From the NCBI GenBank assembly GCA_025963715.1, contig JAOQAG010000005.1:62001-126000 (forward strand): DNA of 64,000 nucleotides, in the 5' to 3' direction. Positions 22,910 to 31,502 of this stretch are shown one piece after another. Source of the stretch: Bacteroidota bacterium. Lineage in GTDB: Bacteria; Bacteroidota; Bacteroidia; 2-12-FULL-35-15. The notes under the pieces are model-generated. The model worked only from the letters and a program-made list of their open reading frames with translations. It did no database searches and was not told where the DNA came from. How positions within the stretch are numbered: the stretch's first letter is position 1; every line of letters begins with the position of its first letter. Both the position numbers and the translations under genes were made by a program.

Positions 22910-24349
22910 ATGCGCACCATTAAAAATCGTCCTTTCTGGCTCCTTACATTTGCCGCCATTTTTATACTGGTGGTGTCGCAGCTTATACAGGATGGTGCTT
23001 TCATGGATGGAATGCTTTATGTTTCCGTCAGCAAAAACCTGCACGATGGCATCGGTACCTTCTGGGATCCGCATTTTTGCAAATTTTATCAATCCTCTTT
23101 TCACGAACAGCCGCCGCTGTATTTTGGTTTACTGGCTGTATTTTACAAAGTATTCGGCACCAGCCTGTATGTCGAGCGCTTTTTCTGCTTCTGCTGTTTT
23201 GCACTCACCGCGGTTTACATTCATAAACTATGGAAAAAAATAACGTCGGTGTACCCCGATGTTGCTGCCAATAGCTGGCTGCCTGTTTTTTACTGGACCA
23301 TTATCCCCATTTGTTTCTGGGCCTATACCAACCTGGTGGAAGAAGTAGTAATGAGCATGTTTGTGGTCATTGCCCTGTATTATTCATTCGTGGCTTTGTT
23401 CTTAAACCAACGGACAATTTTAAATCTTGCCTTAGCCGGAATTTTTATTTTTCTGTCCTTTCTCACCAAAGGCATCCAGGGAGTTTTTCCGGTTGCTGCT
23501 GCAGGTGCTTACTGGCTGGTCAACCGTAAAAATTCTTTTTCTAAAATGCTGCTGCATTCACTCATTCTGTTGGGTGTTCCGGTTCTGATCTACTTTGTGA
23601 TCGTAAGTACTAATTCCGCTGCCGCGATGAGCTTTCATCATTATTTTTATGATCGCGTACTCGGCACATTCACCAATAAAAATGCAACCACCGGCAATCG
23701 TTTTTTTCTGCTCGGCATGTTGGTTTCCCATCTTTTGCCAATTGCAGTCATTTCCATTCTTTTGCGCTTCGCCTTCAAAAAAACAAGTACGGAGCATCCA
23801 GCAAAAAATAAATTCAATGCAGTGATCGTTTGGCTGTTGCTGATCGGGCTGGCAGGTTCCCTTCCCCTGATGATCACGCTGGAGCAGCGCACATTTTACC
23901 TGGTAACCTCCATGCCGTTTTTTGCCCTGGCCATTGCACTCTGGTCCGAGCCTTTCCTTGCCGGGATCATTGATAAATTAAATACAGGCACAAAAAAAAT
24001 GAAAGCGATCACCATTGCTTCCTGGCTGATCTTATTGGCATCCCTTGTATTCAGCGGTATGCAAACCGGCAAAGCAAAACGCGACGGCGCCATGCTTGAA
24101 GATGTATATGCATTTGGAAAAATAATTCCACACAGCGAAATCGTAGGAATGCCGTCCAGCATGTGTACCGAATTTAATTTTAAAGAATACTTCATCCGCT
24201 ATTATTACATCAACCTCGATGATACCGATACCCGCAACTCACATCAATATTACATTTGCAGAAAAGGAGAACCGAAAAGCATGCTTCCTGCTAATTTCAG
24301 GCTGTATCCGGCGCAAACCAAAGAGTTTGATCTGTATATAAGGAATTAA
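22910..24349 (+). CDS. GT-C membrane glycosyltransferase (GT39-like)
   Basis: Polytopic membrane protein of 479 residues with about ten helices. The first loop after helix 1 has the acid motif QDGAFMDGMLYVSVSKNLHD, followed by FHEQPPLYFGLLAVFYKVFG, the H-x-x-P-P-L pattern of polyprenyl-phosphate-dependent glycosyltransferases of the PMT/ArnT type. The C-terminal part is a soluble periplasmic segment. The ATG at 22910 (MRTIKNRPFW) is chosen because upstream in-frame codons lie in dispersed repeats. Donor and acceptor are unknown. Two related GT-C genes lie at 11596-13308 and 59621-60835. Confidence 0.82.
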   Translation: MRTIKNRPFWLLTFAAIFILVVSQLIQDGAFMDGMLYVSVSKNLHDGIGTFWDPHFCKFYQSSFHEQPPLYFGLLAVFYKVFGTSLYVERFFCFCCFALTAVYIHKLWKKITSVYPDVAANSWLPVFYWTIIPICFWAYTNLVEEVVMSMFVVIALYYSFVALFLNQRTILNLALAGIFIFLSFLTKGIQGVFPVAAAGAYWLVNRKNSFSKMLLHSLILLGVPVLIYFVIVSTNSAAAMSFHHYFYDRVLGTFTNKNATTGNRFFLLGMLVSHLLPIAVISILLRFAFKKTSTEHPAKNKFNAVIVWLLLIGLAGSLPLMITLEQRTFYLVTSMPFFALAIALWSEPFLAGIIDKLNTGTKKMKAITIASWLILLASLVFSGMQTGKAKRDGAMLEDVYAFGKIIPHSEIVGMPSSMCTEFNFKEYFIRYYYINLDDTDTRNSHQYYICRKGEPKSMLPANFRLYPAQTKEFDLYIRN

Positions 24350-24361
24350 AAGGTTTGGTGT

Positions 24362-24472
24362 TGTTGTAGGAAAATGTTATTTTTTTACAATATTCACAAA
24401 CAATACTGTCAAGCCCGGGATGACAGCTTAAGAAAGTATTTCTATTTCCATAAACGACATTGTTCTACAACA
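24362..24472. mobile_element. MITE-like element, copy 1
   Basis: A 111-bp unit with imperfect 16-bp terminal inverted repeats, TGTTGTAGGAAAATGT (24362-24377) and ACATTGTTCTACAACA (24457-24472), 14 of 16 matching. The interior has ATACTGTC, AAGCCCGGGATGACA, a TTTCCATA phrase and more. The same order of blocks is found at 59404-59519. No coding capacity. Both copies lie 8-13 bp after the stop codon of a membrane or envelope protein gene. Confidence 0.65.
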
Positions 24473-24496
24473 TACGATCGATTTTGGATAACACAT

Positions 24497-24533
24497 AAAA
24501 AAACACAAAGACATTTAATCTTTGTGTTTTTTT
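24497..24533. terminator. Bidirectional terminator
   Basis: Perfect 15-bp stem AAAAAAACACAAAGA / TCTTTGTGTTTTTTT with loop CATTTAA (24512-24518), placed between convergent genes ending at 24349 and 24568. A CTTAGTG..GTGCCTTAGTGGTAAAA repeat (24537-24567) fills the space up to the minus-strand stop codon. Confidence 0.88.
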
Positions 24534-24567
24534 GATCTTAGTGTTCTCTGTGCCTTAGTGGTAAAAG

Positions 24568-25074
24568 CTATTCTTTCTGTGCTGGCGGCCCATCCGGATG
24601 ATCCTTCAATTTATTCAGCAATACCCGCTTAAATTGTTCTTCCGCCTGGTATAGTTTTGCTATTTTTTTTACCGGCAGGATCGCTTTGAATTTCGCTGCA
24701 TATTCCTTACGGAGATCCAGTTCTTTCTGGCGGGAGATCAGGTCATTATCAATGGATTGCTCCACTTCCTTATCCGTCATTTTATCCACATTGTCTTTTG
24801 TGTCCCTGGCGTTGTCCATGCGTTTTTTGCGCAAGTCCTGCAGCTTATCATTGTATTGATTGTATACGGGCCAGAATTGTTGTGCCTCTTCCGGTGTCAG
24901 CGCCAGCTCTTTTGTAATGTATGCGATCTTCATCGCATCAATATCTTCTTTTTTATCCTGTTGCTTTTGCTGGTGGCCTTTTTCAGCAGGCCTCGGCGGA
25001 CGTTGTGCAAATACAGTACTTGCAAACAAAAAAGCGGTGCTTAGCAAAGCGGTTTTAAATACGTATGTTTTCAT
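24568..25074 (-). CDS. Periplasmic Spy/CpxP-like protein
   Basis: Exported protein of 168 residues: signal peptide ending STVFAQ, then a Q/K-rich segment and a helical, charged domain with L-T-P-E-E-A-Q-Q-F-W-P-V-Y-N-Q-Y and a coiled-coil-like stretch LQDLRKKRMDNARDTKD. This LTPEEA..FWP motif marks a Bacteroidota group related to the Spy/CpxP chaperone-like LTxxQ proteins. Its gene is third after the ECF sigma factor and the putative anti-sigma gene, so an envelope-stress role is inferred. The upstream neighbour ends 12 nt away, so they share a transcript. Confidence 0.75.
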   Translation of the reverse strand: MKTYVFKTALLSTAFLFASTVFAQRPPRPAEKGHQQKQQDKKEDIDAMKIAYITKELALTPEEAQQFWPVYNQYNDKLQDLRKKRMDNARDTKDNVDKMTDKEVEQSIDNDLISRQKELDLRKEYAAKFKAILPVKKIAKLYQAEEQFKRVLLNKLKDHPDGPPAQKE

Positions 25075-25086
25075 GTGAGCGTATGT

Positions 25087-25683
25087 TTATAATGCACTGG
25101 TTAAATTCGTTTCATCCACATTGTTCTCCATCAGGTAATCCACAATGTGTTGATTTTCATTATCGGTAGTGGTTGTTGTGGCGCTGGCCTGGCTGGCAAG
25201 TGCATCCACAATGGTAGATTCATCAATGTTCTGTAATTGCAATTGATCATCCACGGTAATCTCTTCTGCAAACGTTGCTTTTTCAGTTACTGCATCCTGG
25301 TTCACGTTGTGGATCCCTGCAAAGGCAATCAATGCGACCGTCAGTACAGGGATCACGAAACGTGGTTTAATCATTAGCTGCAGCCATTCGATCAGCGATG
25401 GCGCTTTCGTTCTTTCAACAATTACGCGTTGCTGAACCAAAGAAGGAAGCTCATCAAAATAACCGGATGGAACTGCAAATGGATTGTATTTGGGGATGTT
25501 GTTTAATAAAGGCGCTTCAGTTTTTATTTCTTCAAATGCATTTACACGCGACTGCATTTTATCGGCGAAGCTCTCGAAGTAGTCTCCGGCAGGTTTAAAC
25601 GGATTGTTGATCCCGGCTTTTGAAAAGCGCGGATCCATTCCGTTTAAATCATTTTCATCGTGTATGTTATTTTCGGTACTCAT
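25087..25683 (-). CDS. Putative anti-sigma factor, single-pass membrane protein
   Basis: Protein of 198 residues with an acidic N-terminal cytoplasmic part carrying two repeated motifs, NPFKPAGDYFESFADKMQSR and NPFAVPSGYFDELPSLVQQR. One membrane helix (FVIPVLTVALIAFAGI, about 112-128) and an acidic periplasmic tail follow. The P-x-G-Y/D-F-x-x-x-x-x-x-x-x-x-R motif is common in Bacteroidota genes next to ECF sigma factors. No ZAS H-x3-C-x2-C motif is visible. Anti-sigma function is inferred from position and topology. The sigma gene lies 368 bp upstream, unusually far and filled with repeats. Confidence 0.6.
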   Translation of the reverse strand: MSTENNIHDENDLNGMDPRFSKAGINNPFKPAGDYFESFADKMQSRVNAFEEIKTEAPLLNNIPKYNPFAVPSGYFDELPSLVQQRVIVERTKAPSLIEWLQLMIKPRFVIPVLTVALIAFAGIHNVNQDAVTEKATFAEEITVDDQLQLQNIDESTIVDALASQASATTTTTDNENQHIVDYLMENNVDETNLTSAL

Positions 25684-26051
25684 TTTATTTTTTGTCCTTC
25701 AAATTACTTTGTACAAGTCTGGACGGGACCCGAACCCAAAGATAAGCTTTTCAGTTTTTTTTTAACATTGTAAACTTTAGCCTGTTTATTTAGCAGATTT
25801 CTAAAAACTTACTTTTTATTAACCGATCCCGCAATCCGCCGCGGCGGACGGGATGACAGTCTGGTTGATGATTGGTTTCTAATTTAGCAAACTACATCTG
25901 CGCACAGTTAACTTTAAACTATTTTAGCAAATACAGCTAACTTTGAACTTTAAACTTTGAACTATTTTAATACACAAATTCGTAATTTCGTCCCTGTTCG
26001 TTATCCGTACATCAGGAAACTTTTTTTATGACTGAACACTCCTAAAAAGGT
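25684..26051. repeat. Repeat-filled spacer in the sigma locus
   Basis: No gene. It has the palindrome CCGCCGCGGCGGACGGGATG (from 25842), AACTTTGAACTTTAAAC runs (25908-25966) and CGTCCCTGTTCGTTATCC (25989). The anti-sigma gene should have its own promoter in 25684-25760, but only a weak TAATTTG is visible. Confidence 0.7.
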
Positions 26052-26597
26052 TTAATGTTTCGCAAGGTATTCTTCAATTTTTTTTACTGCATGGTGGTAC
26101 GATGCTTTTAATGCACCTACCGAAGTATCAAGGATCTTGCTCATTTCCTCGTATTTGATCTCATCAAAATATTTCATGTTGAACACGATCCGCTGTTTGT
26201 CCGGAAGTGTAAGAATTGCTTTTTGCAGCAATGCCTGGATCTCATCTCCTTTAAAATAAGCATCGCTTTCCAGATTGTTTGCCAAAAATGCCGATACATC
26301 ATCCAGCGGAACACCCGCCCGTTTTTTCTTCTGGTTCAAAAAGGTAATGGATTCGTTGGTAGCAATACGGTACAACCATGTATACAGCTGCGATTCTTCT
26401 TTAAAACCTTCCAGGTTGCGCCACACCTTTATAAATACATTCTGCAATACATCGTCCGTATCATCATGGTCGATCAGGATCTTGCGGATATGCCAATACA
26501 ATCTTTTCTGGTACTCGCGCACCAGCAGGTTAAAGGCGTAATTCCGGGTTTCGGGATTACGGAATTGCTCTAAAAGTTCTTTATCTCCTTCACTCAT
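26052..26597 (-). CDS. ECF RNA polymerase sigma factor
   Basis: Sigma-70 family ECF factor of 181 residues. Region 2 (about 20-90) shows RLYWHIRKILIDHDDTDDVL, QNVFIKVWRNLEGF and YTWLYRIATNESITFLNQKK. Region 4 (about 120-178) shows ALLQKAILTLPDKQRIVFNM, the YFDEIKYEEMSKIL turn and TSVGALKASYHHAVKKIEEY. ATG 26597 (MSEGDKEL) is preferred to TTG 26606. The genes downstream on the same strand encode a membrane protein and a Spy-like protein, an envelope-stress type arrangement. It starts 38 nt downstream of the transketolase C-half stop. Confidence 0.93.
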   Translation of the reverse strand: MSEGDKELLEQFRNPETRNYAFNLLVREYQKRLYWHIRKILIDHDDTDDVLQNVFIKVWRNLEGFKEESQLYTWLYRIATNESITFLNQKKKRAGVPLDDVSAFLANNLESDAYFKGDEIQALLQKAILTLPDKQRIVFNMKYFDEIKYEEMSKILDTSVGALKASYHHAVKKIEEYLAKH

Positions 26598-26635
26598 ACA
26601 GGCCAATCCGGGTTGTTTAGTAAAGCGATTGGGGG

Positions 26636-27592
26636 CTATGCTTTGCGGGTAATTACCTTTTTTACGGCAGCCACAATGTTCACTGCATCCAAACCGTATT
26701 TTGTCATCAGCTGATCCGGTGTTCCGCTTTCGCCGAAACTATCATTTACGGCAACCATTTCAAGCGGTGTAGGCAATTCCCTTGCAAGCAATTGTGCGAT
26801 GCTGTCGCCTAAGCCACCGTTCATCTGGTGCTCTTCGGCTGTAACCACACAACGTGTTTTTTTCGCTGAAGCTAAGACTGCTTCCGCATCCAAAGGTTTA
26901 ATAGTATGGATATTAATAATTTCAGCATTAATGCCTTCGGCGGCTAATTGTTCTCCGGCTTCTATCGCTTTCCAAACCAAATGGCCGGTTGCAAAAATGG
27001 TCACATCCGTTCCTTCATTCAGCATTACTGCTTTCCCGATCTTAAAATCCTGGTCAGCAGGTGTAAAATTCGGAACCGTAGGGCGGCCAAAACGCAGGTA
27101 TACCGGGCCATCGTAATTTGCGATCGCAATGGTAGCCGCTTTTGTTTGGTTGTAATCACAAGGGTTGATCACTACCATGCCCGGCAGCATTTTCATCAAA
27201 CCAAGGTCTTCCAGAATCTGGTGTGTAGCACCGTCTTCGCCCAGTGTTAAACCGGCATGTGAAGCGCAGATCTTTACATTTTTACCCGAATACGCCACCG
27301 ATTGGCGGATCTGGTCATATACACGCCCCGTAGAAAAGTTGGCAAATGTTCCGGTAAACGGAATTTTCCCGCCAATGGTCAATCCAGCTGCAATTCCTAT
27401 CATGTTCGCTTCCGCGATCCCTACCTGGAAAAAACGCTCCGGGTGGTCTTTTGCAAACGCATCCATTTTCAAGGAACCTGTCAGATCAGCACACAAAGCC
27501 ACCACATTCGGGTTGGATTTTCCAAGCTCTGATAAACCGGCACCAAATCCTGAACGGGTATCTTTTTTTTCGGTATACGTGTATTTTTTCAT
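26636..27592 (-). CDS. Transketolase, C-terminal subunit
   Basis: Protein of 318 residues equal to the pyrimidine-binding (Pyr) and C-terminal domains of transketolase. Landmarks are the TPP-activating Glu in VGIAEANMIGIAAGL, the T-L-G-E-D-G-A-T-H-Q region, R-F-G-R-P and the C-terminal EEHQMNGGLGDSIA. With the N-terminal subunit (29237-30082) it forms the two-gene transketolase typical of many Bacteroidota, moving C2 ketol units in the pentose phosphate pathway. Here a VWA-domain gene is inserted between the two halves, so the usual direct adjacency is broken. Confidence 0.95.
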   Translation of the reverse strand: MKKYTYTEKKDTRSGFGAGLSELGKSNPNVVALCADLTGSLKMDAFAKDHPERFFQVGIAEANMIGIAAGLTIGGKIPFTGTFANFSTGRVYDQIRQSVAYSGKNVKICASHAGLTLGEDGATHQILEDLGLMKMLPGMVVINPCDYNQTKAATIAIANYDGPVYLRFGRPTVPNFTPADQDFKIGKAVMLNEGTDVTIFATGHLVWKAIEAGEQLAAEGINAEIINIHTIKPLDAEAVLASAKKTRCVVTAEEHQMNGGLGDSIAQLLARELPTPLEMVAVNDSFGESGTPDQLMTKYGLDAVNIVAAVKKVITRKA

Positions 27593-27638
27593 GTAAATAA
27601 TTGATTAATATATGTTATTTAAATATCTGATTATTAAT

Positions 27639-29033
27639 TTAGTACAATTTTACGGGTGTGGAAATGCCTGAATCTACCTTAAACCGTTTCTCGATCGTGT
27701 AAATAGATTCCCTGGCGTTTCTCGGGCGGTATTCCACGCGGTATTTTCCGGGCTGCAATACAATGGTTTCCTGTAGCGCATTACTGTTCAGGTTGCACAC
27801 CCATACCAGCTTGTTGTTTTCCTCCAGGTACAAACTTCCCGGCCCTTCACTTGGTTTTACAATAGTAGCGCTGCCCGATTGAGGGATCTCTACCGTGGTG
27901 GTTTTGCTTTGGCCTACATCGATCTTGTTCAGCTTTACACGTGGCAGGGTCAATACTTCAATATCATATTTTCCTACAATGTATTTCTCAGTGGAATTGA
28001 ACTGCTGCACGGTCAATGTTTGCATTTCGCCGTTTTTACGGACAATACATGCCGGGCTTACATTACCCGCCATCTTTAAGCTGATATAGCCCTGCGGCGC
28101 ATCCACGGCAATAATGTTGTGTTTGCCCGGTACCAGCTCAATGCCTGTTTTCTCTACCGGTGGAATGGTATGCACCACCATTTTGTAAGTCCCGATCGGG
28201 TCGATGTTGATGGTATCCGGCACACCTTTATTGTTGATCGTATGCATGTAATTGTATTTGATCAAGCCGGTTTGCTCATCGTAAAAGGTCATGTTCACAT
28301 CTGTTTCCGTAGGCCGCCCGATCTGGTCGTTCAGATTTACCTGTACGGTGGTATTGTTCAGCGCCTGTGAGATCACCATACTCAGGATGTTCTTAAAGCT
28401 GCTTTCATTCGAGGCATCGTAAAATTTACCCACACAACCAAACGAATTCATATAGCTTTGGTCCAGCCCGATGCCGATAATGAAAGGCTTTAATACAATT
28501 CCTTTTTTCTGTAAAGCAAGGGAAACTGCACAAGGGTCGCCGTCGCATTCTTCGATCCCATCCGTGATCAGGATGATAATGTTCCTGACGTTGGCATTGG
28601 AAGCCGAAGGGAAATCGCCGCCGCATTGTTCCAATGTGTAAGCGATTGGTGTGGTTCCTTTTGGGACAATGGATTTTAACCGGTTTTTGATCGCGGTAAC
28701 ATTTCCGCTCAGGTTGGAGCTGAACGCTACTTCCAGTTTGGTATCGGTACAGCTTCTTTCGGGACGTAAAGGCACCTGGTGGCCGTAACAGCGGAAAGCT
28801 ATTTCCAGGTTAGGCGCACTCTTAATGCTGTCGAGGAAATCGCCCAGCATTTTTTTCGCGATGTCCATTTTCATCCCGCTTTGCCATTGGCCGAACATGC
28901 TGAACGAAGCATCAAATACAAACTCAATACGGGTGAGCGGCTTTTGTGCGTGAGCAGGAGATGCAAGAAGCAAGAAGCAAGACACAAGAAGTGCAGATAA
29001 AAATTTGAGTACTGATGCTTGCTTTTTGTACAT
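27639..29033 (-). CDS. Exported VWA-domain protein
   Basis: Exported protein of 464 residues. A long signal peptide (LKFLSALLVSCFLLLASPAHA) precedes a von Willebrand factor A domain (about 35-225) with MIDAS motif D-A-S-F-S (FVFDASFSMFGQW), Thr in KGTTPIAYTL and Asp in ILITDGIEECDGD, so metal binding should be intact. About 240 residues of beta-rich repeats follow. Cys residues in CYGHQ, CTDT, CGGDFPS and ECDGDPC suggest disulphides. Such proteins mediate metal-dependent protein interactions in the envelope. The gene separates the two transketolase genes. DNA coding the signal peptide (28965-29005) looks like a CAAGAAG repeat. Confidence 0.85.
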   Translation of the reverse strand: MYKKQASVLKFLSALLVSCFLLLASPAHAQKPLTRIEFVFDASFSMFGQWQSGMKMDIAKKMLGDFLDSIKSAPNLEIAFRCYGHQVPLRPERSCTDTKLEVAFSSNLSGNVTAIKNRLKSIVPKGTTPIAYTLEQCGGDFPSASNANVRNIIILITDGIEECDGDPCAVSLALQKKGIVLKPFIIGIGLDQSYMNSFGCVGKFYDASNESSFKNILSMVISQALNNTTVQVNLNDQIGRPTETDVNMTFYDEQTGLIKYNYMHTINNKGVPDTINIDPIGTYKMVVHTIPPVEKTGIELVPGKHNIIAVDAPQGYISLKMAGNVSPACIVRKNGEMQTLTVQQFNSTEKYIVGKYDIEVLTLPRVKLNKIDVGQSKTTTVEIPQSGSATIVKPSEGPGSLYLEENNKLVWVCNLNSNALQETIVLQPGKYRVEYRPRNARESIYTIEKRFKVDSGISTPVKLY

Positions 29034-29236
29034 ATAAAAATTATAAATTGTTTGGATAAAAAAGCTAATCTTATTGATTCTAAAAGTATTGATCTATAAT
29101 TACGTTTAAACAAACATCACTCATACACAGTTCTTGGTTCTTGAATCTTGATTCCTGGCTCTTTTAAACGCGGTCCAAGATCTAACATCTAATAATCCAA
29201 CATCAGTCAGGCACCCAGTCTAAGATCCAACATCTG
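29034..29236. repeat. Spacer with CTTGATTC / CCAACATC repeats
   Basis: A 203-bp gap with GTTCTTGGTTCTTGAATC-type units (29130-29158) and repeated AAGATCTAACATC / AAGATCCAACATC phrases (29177-29237). The second set reaches the 3' end of the transketolase N-half gene. No ORF. Confidence 0.6.
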
Positions 29237-30082
29237 CTAATAATCCTTATCGCCTATATTCTGTGCCAGCGCTGCAGCCAATTGTTCATCATTTGGAGCA
29301 ACGCCGTGCCATTTGTGACTTCCCATCATAAAATCAACGCCGTGGCCCATTTCGGTTTTCATCAGGATCATTACCGGTTTTCCTTTGCCGGTATGTTCTT
29401 TTGCTTTTTTGAGCGTAGCAACTACCGATGCAATGTCGTTTCCTTTTTCCAGGTCCAGCACATCCCATCCGAATGCTTCAAACTTAGCGCGTAAGCTCCC
29501 CATATTCAACACGTTATCGGTAGAGCCGTCAATTTGCTGCCCGTTCATATCCACGGTAGAAATAATGTTATCCACTTTTTTCGCGGAAGCGTACATGGCC
29601 GCTTCCCAGACCTGGCCTTCCTGCAATTCGCCATCGCCGTGCAGAGTATACACAATGCTGTTATCCTTGTTTAATTTTTTTGCCAATGCGGCGCCAATCC
29701 CAACGGAAAGTCCTTGTCCGAGCGAGCCCGAAGCCACGCGTACACCCGGCAAGCCTTCATGTGTGGTGGGATGCCCCTGCAAGCGCGAGTTTAATTTGCG
29801 GAATGTAGCCAGTTCACTCACCGGAAAATAACCCGAACGTGCCAAAACGCTGTAAAAAACCGGGGAAATATGTCCGTTCGAGAGGAAGAAAAGATCCTCG
29901 TTAAGGCCATCCATGCTGAATTTTGAAGGGTTATGCTTCATCACTTCGAAATAAAGGGAAACCAGGTATTCGGAACAGCCAAGTGAACCACCCGGGTGAC
30001 CGGAATTAACGGCATGTACCATTCTGACAATATCTCTTCTTACCTGGGATACAATTTTCTCTAATTCTGCTGTTGAAGCCAT
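29237..30082 (-). CDS. Transketolase, N-terminal subunit
   Basis: TPP-binding half of transketolase, 281 residues. It has SGHPGGSLGCSEYL, the GDGELQEGQVWEAAM block with the N-x-I/V-s-t-V-D-x-N-x-x-Q cofactor region (NIISTVDMNGQQ), and C-terminal HGVDFMMGSHKWHG. It is complete in length for this subunit and must pair with the C-terminal half at 26636-27592. It is divergent from ychF, with a -7-like TACTTTTG on its strand at 30123-30130. The last codons run into a dispersed repeat. Confidence 0.95.
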   Translation of the reverse strand: MASTAELEKIVSQVRRDIVRMVHAVNSGHPGGSLGCSEYLVSLYFEVMKHNPSKFSMDGLNEDLFFLSNGHISPVFYSVLARSGYFPVSELATFRKLNSRLQGHPTTHEGLPGVRVASGSLGQGLSVGIGAALAKKLNKDNSIVYTLHGDGELQEGQVWEAAMYASAKKVDNIISTVDMNGQQIDGSTDNVLNMGSLRAKFEAFGWDVLDLEKGNDIASVVATLKKAKEHTGKGKPVMILMKTEMGHGVDFMMGSHKWHGVAPNDEQLAAALAQNIGDKDY

Positions 30083-30122
30083 AATATGTTGATTAAATGT
30101 TGGTGTTTTTATAATAAGTGCT

Positions 30123-30130
30123 CAAAAGTA
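30123..30130 (-). promoter_or_regulatory. Putative -7 box for transketolase N-half
   Basis: TACTTTTG on the minus strand matches TAnnTTTG and lies about 41 nt before the ATG. No TTTG is present at the expected -33 spacing, so support is partial. Direct repeats TTATTGTTGAAAA at about 30152 and 30172 lie further upstream. Confidence 0.35.
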
Positions 30131-30234
30131 CCACTTTTTACAAGGCTTTCGCCTATTGTTGAAAATATACGTTTATTGTTGAAAACTCAATGCAATTAAG
30201 GTAAATAAGGGCTTTCTAAAACTTTTGAGATGGC

Positions 30235-30242
30235 TATATTTG
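30235..30242 (+). promoter_or_regulatory. Putative -7 box for ychF
   Basis: TATATTTG matches TAnnTTTG, 85 nt before the ychF ATG. A weak TTTC at the -33 distance (about 30213) is the only upstream element. Confidence 0.4.
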
Positions 30243-30326
30243 CAGGCTGAAATTAAGTGTAGAATTCCTGAATTTTTTGTTCTCAGATTCTGCAAAATCA
30301 AATACTCAACAAACAAAAATTAAAAT

Positions 30327-31427
30327 ATGGCATTACAGTGTGGAATTGTGGGGTTACCCAACGTAGGAAAATCGACGTTATTTAATTGTTTATCAAATGC
30401 AAAGGCGCAGGCGGCTAATTTTCCGTTTTGCACGATTGAGCCGAATGTGGGCGTAATTACCGTTCCGGATGAGCGTTTGGCGGTATTGGAAAAGCTGGTA
30501 AACCCGGAGCGTGTGGTACCAACCACTGTGGAGATTGTGGACATTGCCGGTTTGGTAAAAGGAGCCAGCAAAGGCGAAGGTTTGGGGAATAAATTTCTGG
30601 CTAACATCCGGGAAACCAATGCGATCATTCACGTGTTACGTTGTTTTGATGACGATAACATCATCCATGTGGATGGTTCTGTAAACCCGATCCGGGATAA
30701 GGAGATCATTGACACGGAGCTGCAGCTGAAAGATTTAGAGTCGGTGGATGCAAAGCTGAAACGCGTGGAAAAAATGGCAAAGACCGGTAATGATAAAGAT
30801 GCCAAAAAAGCATACGATGTGTTATTGAAATTAAAAGGTTTGCTGGAGCAGGGTAAATCGGCACGTGCTGCCAATCTTGCGCCGGAGGAACTGCCTGCTG
30901 TGGCCGATATTCACTTGTTGACGTTGAAACCAGTGCTTTACGTGTGTAATGTGGACGAGGCATCTGTGAAAACAGGAAATGCATACGTGGATAAAGTAAG
31001 AGAAGCGGTGAAAGATGAAAACGCAGAAGTGCTGATCATTACCGCTGCTATGGAAGCAGAAATTGCGGGTTTGGAAACGTACGAAGAACGCCAGATGTTT
31101 TTAGGTGAAATGGGATTGGAGGAACCGGGTGTGAATTTCCTGATCAAGGCGGCGTATAGAATTTTGAATTTACAAACGTATTTTACAGCGGGTGTAAAAG
31201 AAGTACGTGCCTGGACGATTGAAAAAGGAATGACCGCGCCACAGGCTGCCGGTGTGATCCACACGGATTTCGAAAAAGGATTTATCCGCGCTGAAGTAAT
31301 TAAATACAATGATTTTGTAACGCTTGGTTCAGAAGCCGCTTGCAAAGAAGCCGGTAAAATGGGCGTGGAAGGAAAAGAATATGTGGTAAATGATGGGGAT
31401 CTGATGCATTTCAGGTTTAATGTTTAA
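30327..31427 (+). CDS. ychF: Ribosome-binding ATPase YchF
   Basis: Obg-family P-loop protein of 366 residues that hydrolyses ATP rather than GTP and binds ribosomes. The P-loop [12 protein letters not shown] is at 8-19, the G3 region is [20 protein letters not shown], and the G4 equivalent is N-V-D-E ([13 protein letters not shown]) in place of NKxD, which marks YchF. The C-terminal TGS-like domain shows [20 protein letters not shown] and ends [11 protein letters not shown]. All are conserved at full length. It is a single gene followed by short AGTCGTTAGTCATTAGTAG repeats. Confidence 0.97.
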   Translation: MALQCGIVGLPNVGKSTLFNCLSNAKAQAANFPFCTIEPNVGVITVPDERLAVLEKLVNPERVVPTTVEIVDIAGLVKGASKGEGLGNKFLANIRETNAIIHVLRCFDDDNIIHVDGSVNPIRDKEIIDTELQLKDLESVDAKLKRVEKMAKTGNDKDAKKAYDVLLKLKGLLEQGKSARAANLAPEELPAVADIHLLTLKPVLYVCNVDEASVKTGNAYVDKVREAVKDENAEVLIITAAMEAEIAGLETYEERQMFLGEMGLEEPGVNFLIKAAYRILNLQTYFTAGVKEVRAWTIEKGMTAPQAAGVIHTDFEKGFIRAEVIKYNDFVTLGSEAACKEAGKMGVEGKEYVVNDGDLMHFRFNV

Positions 31428-31502
31428 ATTAGTAGAGAGTCGTTAGTCATTAGTAGTTAGATGCTGATTGAGAAAGATGTTAGCTGTAAGAAGTATTGAG
31501 AT

